From Candidatus Bathyarchaeota archaeon (lineage in GTDB: Archaea; Thermoproteota; Bathyarchaeia; TCS64), in contig WJIV01000035.1 of assembly GCA_014730055.1 (NCBI GenBank), positions 1 to 5,406 on the forward strand: DNA of 5,406 nt, in the 5' to 3' direction. Under the pieces are notes generated by a model, which was not told where the DNA came from, ran no database searches, and saw only the letters and a program-made list of their open reading frames with translations. A program made the position numbers and the translations under genes. Shown here piece after piece: positions 1-4,731 of the stretch (its first letter is position 1; every line of letters begins with the position of its first letter).

Positions 1-221
1 GCTCCCAGAGGTGGATTTCCACCCAATGTAACTAGTAAAAGTTTGTCTGGTGACGCTTGAACTAGGTTATAGATCATCCAAACCGCGACTATCCCGGCAG
101 CACTTGCTAATATTGCAAAGGCATCTCTTAATTTTGGCATATTAGATCTTTCTGCTGGTATGCCAACTAATACGACCAATAGGGGTGTAAACATATAGTA
201 CAGAACTGGGGGTATCACCAT
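1..221 (-). CDS. NuoL/M/N (MrpD)-type ion-translocating antiporter subunit, N-terminal fragment
   Basis: Only the first 73 residues are in the window; the gene continues past the left edge. It begins MVIPPVLYYMFTPLL and has two predicted membrane helices (about residues 3-22 and 33-54), then LLLVTLGGNPPLG at 61-73. A GG-x-PPLG turn at this distance from the N-terminus is characteristic of the NuoN/NuoM/MrpD antiporter family, where the x is often Trp; here it is Asn. These proteins are the large H+ or Na+ channel subunits of complex I, Mbh and Mrp. The lysine and glutamate residues needed for pumping lie in the missing part, so the choice between NuoL, NuoM, NuoN and MbhH cannot be made. The ATG at 219-221 overlaps the end of nuoK by 7 nt and has a GGAGGT ribosome site at 226-231, 4 nt upstream. 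The next codon, GTG, would give 7 nt spacing and is an alternative start. It is the fourth gene of the minus-strand operon. Confidence 0.8.
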   Translation of the reverse strand, partial: MVIPPVLYYMFTPLLVVLVGIPAERSNMPKLRDAFAILASAAGIVAVWMIYNLVQASPDKLLLVTLGGNPPLG

Positions 222-526
222 TTCAACCTCCTCAGTTCCTGTGCGTCGGTAGTCTTGAACTGTTTATATGCATTTACAATTAGAGCTAGGCCAACTGAAA
301 CAACTGCCCCTCCCATAACTATTGACATAAAAACAATTGAATGCCCCAAGGGATCAATTAAGCCCAAGTTTACGCTCCGCGCAGCAAAATAAATAAACGC
401 CAAGTTTCCCGAGTTAAGAATGATCTCGATACCAAGTAAGATACGAATCATATTTCTCCTAGTAACACAATAAATACCAATCACCAGAAGAAGAAGCGAT
501 GAACCAATCCAAATTACTGGGTCCAT
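215..526 (-). CDS. nuoK: NuoK/MrpC-family membrane subunit
   Basis: 103 residues, the usual NuoK length (about 100), with three membrane helices at roughly 4-21, 26-48 and 62-85. NuoK sits in the membrane arm next to NuoJ and the first antiporter subunit and contributes to the central polar axis for ion transfer. The family signature RRNMIRILLGIEIILN lies at 23-38, and E34 matches the essential TM2 glutamate (E. coli NuoK E36). The second family glutamate (E. coli E72, TM3) is replaced: the aligned stretch GGAVVSVGLAL (72-82) has a hydrophobic residue there, as I recall also for MrpC and many archaeal FpoK proteins. I start it at ATG 524-526, not at an in-frame upstream codon, because this gives normal length, a TAATG one-base overlap with the preceding gene, and a GGAGGT site at 536-541, 9 nt upstream. 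The C-terminal tail is charged. Third gene of the minus-strand operon. Confidence 0.92.
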   Translation of the reverse strand: MDPVIWIGSSLLLLVIGIYCVTRRNMIRILLGIEIILNSGNLAFIYFAARSVNLGLIDPLGHSIVFMSIVMGGAVVSVGLALIVNAYKQFKTTDAQELRRLKW

Positions 527-798
527 TAACTCAATACCTCCTCTCTTAGTAATGCAAGACAACAAATTGCTGTTGTGAATAATACAATCGACTGGAACAA
601 TAGGTCTATACCCCTAAAGTTCCATAAGAATTCGCTCATTGCTCCACCAATACCTTGCTCTGGTTCAACTGGGATCATTCTATTATGTACCCTTTCAGAG
701 ACAGGAAATGGTTCATTGGATAGGATGTAAATTAAACTGGCTAAGATAAGCAAGCTAACTAGCACACTTAAAGCAGTTTTTGCATTACCTTCGCTCAT
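526..798 (-). CDS. MbhE-like / NuoJ C-terminal-half membrane subunit
   Basis: 90 residues: one N-terminal membrane helix (about 8-26), a polar linker (27-52) with PFPVSERVHNRMIPVEPE, then FLWNFRGIDLLFQ (57-69) leading into a second helix (about 66-84). The position straight after a NuoJ N-terminal half and before NuoK is that of the second half of NuoJ, and of MbhE after MbhD in Mbh hydrogenases; those pairs are known structural equivalents. The W-x-F-RG-x-D stretch recalls the DYRGYDTLGE signature of MbhE and the MrpA C-terminus, but the TLGE part is replaced by LLFQ, so the usual acidic residue is lost. The start is the ATG at 796-798, overlapping the upstream stop as ATGA; a GAGGAG lies just before it. 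Identification as MbhE-like rather than a divergent NuoJ2 rests on this short motif and on gene order, so the exact family name is less certain than its role in the membrane arm. Confidence 0.68.
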   Translation of the reverse strand: MSEGNAKTALSVLVSLLILASLIYILSNEPFPVSERVHNRMIPVEPEQGIGGAMSEFLWNFRGIDLLFQSIVLFTTAICCLALLREEVLS

Positions 799-1040
799 GA
801 CTCCTCACTCCTTACGAACATAATTACGGATATGAAAAGTACGACTATTGCTCCCCCATATATCAGCATTTGAAAAACACCAACGTATGGAGCATAAAGA
901 GTCCAGTATATTCCTCCAAGGCAAATGGCCATTCCTCCCAAACTTAGAGCAGCAAAAAGTATGTTTTTGAGCCCAGCTGTCATGAGAGCAAATATTAGAG
1001 TCAGACCAATAAGCACGATCTGTGTAACTTCCGACGCCAC
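795..1040 (-). CDS. nuoJ: NuoJ N-terminal half (MbhD-like) membrane subunit
   Basis: 81 residues with three membrane helices (about 6-24, 27-48, 52-76). The third contains FQMLIYGGAIVVLFISVIMF (56-75), the NuoJ TM3 signature (usually VYVGAIMVLFLFVIM), whose pi-bulge with Tyr (Y61 here) is a mobile element in complex I coupling. A full NuoJ is about 160-185 residues, so this is only the N-terminal half; the downstream overlapping gene supplies the rest. Split NuoJ genes are known in archaea (for example NuoJ1/NuoJ2 of haloarchaea, as I recall) and as MbhD/MbhE. It starts with GTG at 1038-1040: a GGGGAG site at 1047-1052 is 6 nt upstream. An ATG at 1042-1044 is in another frame, only 2 nt from that site, and gives a protein with no NuoJ character. 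This is the first gene of the minus-strand operon, beginning about 45 nt from a TATA box at 1086-1093. Confidence 0.88.
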   Translation of the reverse strand: MASEVTQIVLIGLTLIFALMTAGLKNILFAALSLGGMAICLGGIYWTLYAPYVGVFQMLIYGGAIVVLFISVIMFVRSEES

Positions 1041-1046
1041 GCATAA

Positions 1047-1052
1047 CTCCCC
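1047..1052 (-). promoter_or_regulatory. Ribosome binding site deciding the GTG start of nuoJ
   Basis: On the minus strand the sequence reads GGGGAG, then six bases, then GTG. This spacing supports the GTG at 1038-1040 over the ATG at 1042-1044, which lies in a different frame and would leave only two bases. Confidence 0.55.
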
Positions 1053-1085
1053 TATTCTAGATGGCTAACCTATCATCGTACACAC

Positions 1086-1093
1086 TATAAAAA
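1086..1093 (-). promoter_or_regulatory. Archaeal TATA box for the nuoJ-nuoJ2-nuoK-antiporter operon
   Basis: The minus strand reads GTGAAATTTTTATAGTG here, with TTTTTATA as the TATA box and a purine-rich GAAA just upstream as a possible BRE. With the usual 22-27 nt from box centre to start site, transcription should begin near 1062-1068, leaving a leader of roughly 20-30 nt containing the GGGGAG ribosome site. This is a prediction from sequence only. Confidence 0.6.
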
Positions 1094-1170
1094 TTTCACT
1101 TTCTTTTTGGCTTTTTTAAGGTAGAAAACAACGGAAAAAATCTTCTTATGGATATTAAACTGATATAATT

Positions 1171-1188
1171 CCAATTAAATTGAACTGG
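1171..1188. promoter_or_regulatory. Imperfect palindrome between the divergent promoters, possible operator
   Basis: The stretch CCAATTAAATTGAACTGG pairs with its own reverse complement at 7 of 9 symmetric positions. It also contains the perfect CAATT-A-AATTG inverted repeat (1172-1182). It lies between the two TATA boxes, about 78 nt from the left one and 34 nt from the right one, where a dimeric regulator could affect either operon. AT-rich sequence gives such palindromes by chance, so the call is weak. Confidence 0.22.
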
Positions 1189-1221
1189 TAGATTATTGAA
1201 AAGCGTATCATCTAAGGGATA

Positions 1222-1229
1222 TTTTTATA
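1222..1229 (+). promoter_or_regulatory. Archaeal TATA box for the nuoA-I hydrogenase operon
   Basis: TTTTTATA, the same 8-mer as on the opposite strand at 1086-1093, preceded by GGATA. The box centre is only 20 nt from the first nuoA ATG (1246), so the expected start of transcription (about 1247-1253) falls at or just after that codon. The message is therefore probably leaderless or starts at the second ATG (1264). A second AT-rich candidate, GATATAAT near 1162, would give a leader of about 55-60 nt. Confidence 0.58.
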
Positions 1230-1245
1230 CCCTGTAAATCTTTAT

Positions 1246-1617
1246 ATGTTGCAACTAAACGCTATGTTGAGGGACCAAGGTTTGCTGGTAGGTCTATCTA
1301 GTTTTACGATCATTATGGGGCTAGCCATATTCATAGGTCTTATCATTGTCGCCATAGGTAATGAAATAGCACCTAAAAGTGAATACAACGCGGAAAAACT
1401 AGCACCATATGCCTGTGGAGAACCACTGCAACCAAGGAGAATAAGGGTTAATGTAGAGAATTTCTTTATTTACGCAGTATATTTCATGATATTCGATATA
1501 CTTGGCTTTGTTCTTGTAACAACACTTGCAAGGCCAGCTAACTTGCTACTACCTTTATTCTATGCGGGAGTAAGTCTGGTATCCATAGTAATACTTAACG
1601 CCAAATGGAGGCTATAA
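1246..1617 (+). CDS. nuoA: NuoA/FpoA-family (ND3-like) membrane subunit
   Basis: 123 residues, normal NuoA length, with three membrane helices (about 17-38, 73-94, 99-117). The long loop after the first helix carries the ND3/NuoA signature KLAPYACGEP (51-60); C57 corresponds to the loop cysteine of ND3. FFIYAVYFMIFDIL (73-86) matches the TM2 motif FLIFDIE, with D84 kept but the following acidic residue replaced by Leu (L86). NuoA packs against NuoH and NuoJ at the junction of the peripheral and membrane arms. Two starts are possible, ATG 1246 or ATG 1264 (Met7); neither has a Shine-Dalgarno site and the TATA box is very close, suggesting a leaderless message. The first helix begins after residue 15 either way. 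First gene of the plus-strand operon; one base separates its stop from the next start. NuoA is typical of complex I and Fpo, and unexpected beside a hydrogenase. Confidence 0.9.
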   Translation: MLQLNAMLRDQGLLVGLSSFTIIMGLAIFIGLIIVAIGNEIAPKSEYNAEKLAPYACGEPLQPRRIRVNVENFFIYAVYFMIFDILGFVLVTTLARPANLLLPLFYAGVSLVSIVILNAKWRL

Positions 1618-1618
1618 A

Positions 1619-2038
1619 ATGAGCATCATAACGTGGGCAAGAACAAGATCACCGTGGCTTATCCACTTTAACGCAGGAGCATGCAATGCCTGTGATATAG
1701 AAGTGGTAGCTGCTGTAACACCAAGATTTGATGTTGAGCGGTTCGGTGGTTTATTGAAAGGCACTCCGAGACATGCCGATGTCATGGTAGTATCCGGAAG
1801 TGTACCTAGAAAAATCAGAGACAGACTTAGGAGAATATATGAACAAATGCCTGAACCAAAATTTGTAGTTGCAGTTGGTAACTGCGCTATAAGCGGGGGC
1901 GTTTTCCAAGATTGCTATAATGTAATGGAAGGCGTTGATAAGGTAATTCCAGTTAATGCATGGATTCCTGGGTGCCCTCCTAAACCTGAGGCAATACTTG
2001 ACGGGGTAGTAAAGCTACTCATAAGTGCGGGATATTGA
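1619..2038 (+). CDS. nuoB: Group 4 [NiFe] hydrogenase small subunit (NuoB/MbhJ-like, proximal [4Fe-4S])
   Basis: 139 residues. Carries the proximal (N2-equivalent) [4Fe-4S] cluster that exchanges electrons with the Ni-Fe site of the large subunit. Ligands visible are C22 and C25 in GACNACDIE (20-28), C89 in AVGNCAISGG (85-94) and C119 in IPGCPPKPEAI (116-126). The CxxC pair is the hydrogenase arrangement; complex I NuoB has two adjacent cysteines instead, so this is a hydrogenase-type protein even though the symbol marks its NuoB homology. The usual GCNGCDIE has Ala for Gly at two places (A21, A24). There is no N-terminal Tat signal and no extra C-terminal cluster domain, as expected for cytoplasm-facing group 4 enzymes. 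The start at 1619 has a GGAGG site at 1607-1611, 7 nt upstream, inside the end of nuoA. The nuoC-like gene follows after 10 nt. Confidence 0.94.
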   Translation: MSIITWARTRSPWLIHFNAGACNACDIEVVAAVTPRFDVERFGGLLKGTPRHADVMVVSGSVPRKIRDRLRRIYEQMPEPKFVVAVGNCAISGGVFQDCYNVMEGVDKVIPVNAWIPGCPPKPEAILDGVVKLLISAGY

Positions 2039-2048
2039 GGTAAATTAA

Positions 2049-2549
2049 ATGAGTTTAGAAGAACAGACAAGAGTTGTTGAGAATCTCGTCGCAGAGTTTG
2101 GAGACGAAAACGTATATGAGACTAAAATTCCGAGATTGAATAGAGCCTTTGCCCGCGTTAAACGTGAAAAGTTCAGAGATGTTGTAAAGTACCTAAAAGA
2201 AGAAGAAGGATTTGAGCACATCACAACTATAACTGGGACGGATATGGAAGAAAACTTTGAGATAACATATCACCTCAGAAATGAGGGGTTCAGTTTTAGC
2301 CTGAAGGTTACAGTGCCGAAGGAAGATCCCAAAATTCCTTCAATTACAGATATACTTAACGGAGCAGTTCTCTACGAAAGAGAGGTAAATGATCTGCTAG
2401 GAGTTTTTCCTGAAGGACACCCAGACCCCAAAAGACTCATACTTGCATATGATTGGCCTGAAGGTGTTCACCCGCTGCGCAAGGAGTGGGACATTCAAAG
2501 TCTCAGGGAAAAAGTAGATGGTGAAAAGTGGGGTAAAGACGTTGAGTGA
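2049..2549 (+). CDS. nuoC: NuoC-family 30 kDa subunit (MbhK/HycE N-terminal-like)
   Basis: 166 residues, soluble, without cysteines, so it binds no cluster and acts as a structural subunit of the peripheral arm beside the large and small subunits. The diagnostic 30 kDa-subunit block is at 105-147: GAVLYEREVNDLLGVFPEGH, then DPKRLILAYDWPEG and HPLRKEW, matching the family pattern YEREvyDmfGi-x-FeGHPdl-rLl-WPeg-xPLRKdy. The N-terminal 100 residues form the expected mixed alpha/beta domain with the ITTITGTD segment (58-65). It is a separate gene and not fused to the large subunit as in HycE. The ATG at 2049 has GAGGT at 2037-2041, 7 nt upstream, overlapping the stop of the small-subunit gene. 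Its 3' end overlaps the large-subunit reading frame by up to 32 nt. The C-terminal stretch 148-166 is highly charged. Confidence 0.93.
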   Translation: MSLEEQTRVVENLVAEFGDENVYETKIPRLNRAFARVKREKFRDVVKYLKEEEGFEHITTITGTDMEENFEITYHLRNEGFSFSLKVTVPKEDPKIPSITDILNGAVLYEREVNDLLGVFPEGHPDPKRLILAYDWPEGVHPLRKEWDIQSLREKVDGEKWGKDVE

Positions 2550-3723
2550 TAGAGAATTTGTTATTCCGATCGGACCTCAGCATCCGGCACTAAAGGAGCC
2601 CGAGAGCTTCTATTTTACAGTGGATGGAGAGGTAGTAGTGGATGTTGATCCAAGAATCGGGTATAACCACCGTGGTATAGAGAAGGCGATGGAAAGCCGA
2701 AACTATATACAAAATTTGTACATTACCGAAAGGGTTTGTGGTATTTGTAGCAATGCACATCAAACATGCTACACTGGAGCAGTAGAAGAAGCAGGTGGAA
2801 TTGAGATACCTGAGAGGGCTAAATATATCAGGGTATTCGTTCAAGAACTAGAAAGACTCCACAGTCATCTTCTCTGGCTCGGTGTTGCAGCACATGAAAT
2901 TGGCTTCGACACTTTCTTCTATTATGTTTGGAGGGACCGTGAGTTAGTAATGGACCTTCTAGAGGAGATAAGCGGTAATAGAGTTAACTATGCTATACCA
3001 ACGATTGGTGGCGTAAGAAGGGACTTGGCAAAAAATAAGTTCGAAAAATGGCATAAAATGCTGGACAAACTTGGAGAGCGAACTGAGTATTACATAAAAG
3101 TAGCATCAACAGAACAGACAATCCTAGAAAGAGCAGTTGGTGTCGGGTATTTAAGTAAACAAGATATGATAAGACTTAGCGGATCAGGACCTAACGCCAG
3201 ATGCAGTGGTGTTCCATGTGACATACGTCACTGCTCACCTTACTTAATTTATGATGAGATCGATTTTGAGCATGTAGTAGTAGATAATGGTGACGTACTC
3301 GGACAAGTCCTAGTCAGAGTACTCGAGGTACTTGAATCTGTCAAAATATGTAAATGGGTTCTCGATAACATACCAGAAGGAGAAATTGCAACTAAATTCT
3401 CTCCCATGAGTAGAGTAGCCGAAGGAGAAGCAGTATACTTAGTTGAAGCTCAGCGCGGTGAACTTATACATTATACAATAAGTGATGGGAAAAATACACC
3501 TTATAGGCACAAGATAAGAGCACCTACCCTTGGAAATATCCCAAGTCTAGTAGAACGCCTTAAGGGTGGTTATATCGCGGACATCCCAATAGTTTTAGCA
3601 GGTATCGACCCTTGTTTCAGTTGTACAGATCGTATGGTATTCTACGATGAAGGAAAAGACAAAACCTGGTCATGGAATGAGGAACAACTAAGAAGGTATA
3701 GCTTGGAGTGGTATGAGAAATGA
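2518..3723 (+). CDS. nuoD: Group 4 [NiFe] hydrogenase catalytic large subunit (NuoD/MbhL-like), precursor with C-terminal tail
   Basis: 401 residues. Holds the Ni-Fe centre that makes or oxidises H2; the symbol reflects NuoD homology, but the active site is that of a hydrogenase. Both ligand pairs are present: C74/C77 in ERVCGICSNAH (71-81) and C366/C369 in IDPCFSCTDR (363-372). Other family blocks are PIGPQHPALKEPE (17-29), GYNHRGIEK (48-56), LERLHSHLLWLG, then GNRVNYAIPTIGGVRRD, and IPSLVERLKGGYIADIPIVLA before the last motif. After R372 comes a 29-residue tail ending RRYSLEWYEK, comparable to the HycE extension removed by HycI. The loop GPNARCSGVPCDIRHCSPY (224-242) has three unusual cysteines (229, 234, 239). 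The start is uncertain: ATG 2518 overlaps the preceding gene by 32 nt; GTG 2521 is next; TTG 2542, preceded by a weak GGGGT at 2530-2534, would overlap by only 8 nt. The next gene overlaps as ATGA. Confidence 0.96.
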   Translation: MVKSGVKTLSDREFVIPIGPQHPALKEPESFYFTVDGEVVVDVDPRIGYNHRGIEKAMESRNYIQNLYITERVCGICSNAHQTCYTGAVEEAGGIEIPERAKYIRVFVQELERLHSHLLWLGVAAHEIGFDTFFYYVWRDRELVMDLLEEISGNRVNYAIPTIGGVRRDLAKNKFEKWHKMLDKLGERTEYYIKVASTEQTILERAVGVGYLSKQDMIRLSGSGPNARCSGVPCDIRHCSPYLIYDEIDFEHVVVDNGDVLGQVLVRVLEVLESVKICKWVLDNIPEGEIATKFSPMSRVAEGEAVYLVEAQRGELIHYTISDGKNTPYRHKIRAPTLGNIPSLVERLKGGYIADIPIVLAGIDPCFSCTDRMVFYDEGKDKTWSWNEEQLRRYSLEWYEK

Positions 3724-4730
3724 GTGCGGCAATAAATCTAATTGAAGTACTGGTATTCCCTGGTCTATTCTTTATACTTTCCTATGCTTTCTATGCACAG
3801 TGGGTTAGTAGAAAAGTAGCAGCTAGATTGCAGAATCGCCAAGGTCCACTTCACACTGGTTGGCAGGGGACGCTTCAGCCGCTAGCTGATTTTATCAAGT
3901 TGTTGGCTAATGAAGATATTACACCTGCAGCAGCAGATAAAGAGATATTCAACTGGATGCCCATATTTATTTTCGCCATACCTTTAGCGGCGACCCTACT
4001 AATACCAATTCAAAGTCTATCAAGTCTATGGAGATATGATCCTGTTGTTAGCTTTGAAGGGGATCTAGCTGTAATACTTTTCCTTATGAGCATAATGGTA
4101 CTTACAATATTCCTAGGTGGTTGGAGCAGTGGAAACCTCTTTGGAGCAGTTGGGGCTACGAGAGTAGCTTTTATGATGTTAGCATATGAGATTCCACTAA
4201 CGCTTGTCGCAGTAGGACCAGCTATACTCGCAAAAAGCCTTAGTATTAAAAATATAGTTGAATGGCAAGTAGCAAGTATTAACACATTTTTTGCGGCACC
4301 TGACTTAGAGGGAATACTCATAGCTGGGGTCTTATTCATAGGCTTCGCAATATACGTTATATGCCTACTTGCTGAACTGGAAATGAGGCCTTTTGATATC
4401 AGTGAAGCAGAAACAGAGATTGTTCACGGGTGGCAGGTAGAATATAGCGGAAAGAAACTTGCTTTACTCACTGAAGGACATGATGTAAAAATGGTATTGG
4501 CTGCAGCTTTACTTACGAGCCTGTTCTTAGGAGGCCCGGCTGGCCCAGTTCTACCCCCAATAATTTGGTTTATTATAAAGACAACATTCTGTGTCTTTAT
4601 ACTTAGCAATCTGAGCGTACTTTTCGCTAGGTTCAGGATAGATCAGATGGTGAGTGGAGTTTGGAGGTACCTAATACCCCTAAGTGTTCTACAAGTTATG
4701 GCAGTAATAGCCCTATCAGGAGTGATATAA
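3720..4730 (+). CDS. nuoH: NuoH/MbhM-family membrane subunit linking the two arms
   Basis: 336 residues with about eight predicted membrane helices (near 5-27, 80-98, 115-135, 150-172, 195-217, 256-275, 280-302, 313-335). NuoH anchors the peripheral arm and starts the ion-transfer path. Family motifs: RKVAARLQNRQGP (31-43), LQPLADFIKLLANEDITP (52-69), GAVGATRVAFMMLAYEIPL (142-160) with E157 matching the conserved NuoH glutamate, AELEMRPFDISEAETE (218-233) with the acidic cluster E219/E221/D226/E229/E231/E233, then GWQVEYSG, and RFRIDQMVSGVWRYLIPL near the end. All of these hallmark acidic residues are kept, so coupling looks intact. The quinone-binding role NuoH has in complex I is not expected to be needed beside a Ni-Fe site. 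The start ATG overlaps the large-subunit stop as ATGA. One base separates its stop from nuoI. Confidence 0.95.
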   Translation: MSAAINLIEVLVFPGLFFILSYAFYAQWVSRKVAARLQNRQGPLHTGWQGTLQPLADFIKLLANEDITPAAADKEIFNWMPIFIFAIPLAATLLIPIQSLSSLWRYDPVVSFEGDLAVILFLMSIMVLTIFLGGWSSGNLFGAVGATRVAFMMLAYEIPLTLVAVGPAILAKSLSIKNIVEWQVASINTFFAAPDLEGILIAGVLFIGFAIYVICLLAELEMRPFDISEAETEIVHGWQVEYSGKKLALLTEGHDVKMVLAAALLTSLFLGGPAGPVLPPIIWFIIKTTFCVFILSNLSVLFARFRIDQMVSGVWRYLIPLSVLQVMAVIALSGVI

Positions 4731-4731
4731 A

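Noticed and set aside
526..1040. The split NuoJ as a frameshifted pseudogene
   Set aside because: The second half has its own ATG in an ATGA overlap, a nearby GAGGAG and a sensible N-terminal helix, and split J subunits (MbhD/MbhE, NuoJ1/NuoJ2) are known, so two functional genes are more likely.
805..1044. A 79-codon minus-strand frame starting with ATG over the nuoJ N-terminal gene
   Set aside because: Its product is cysteine- and tryptophan-rich with no family character, the ribosome site is only 2 nt from its ATG, and the overlapping GTG-started frame has the NuoJ TM3 signature.
1071..1212. Direct repeat TATCATC at 1071-1077 and 1206-1212 in the divergent promoter region
   Set aside because: A 7-mer match is expected about once by chance in a 205-bp AT-rich region, and the two copies sit at different places relative to their promoters.
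2590..2844. Minus-strand open frame of 84 codons inside the large-subunit gene
   Set aside because: It lies antisense to highly conserved hydrogenase sequence (HRGIEK, RVCGIC), and has no promoter, ribosome site or recognisable motif.
2518..3723. Reading the large subunit as a true complex I/Fpo NuoD
   Set aside because: NuoD and FpoD lack the four Ni-binding cysteines; all four are present here, the small subunit has the hydrogenase CxxC spacing, and a HycI protease is adjacent.
4010..4609. Minus-strand open frames at 4010-4339 and 4424-4609
   Set aside because: Both are antisense to the conserved NuoH coding sequence and look like shadows of it.
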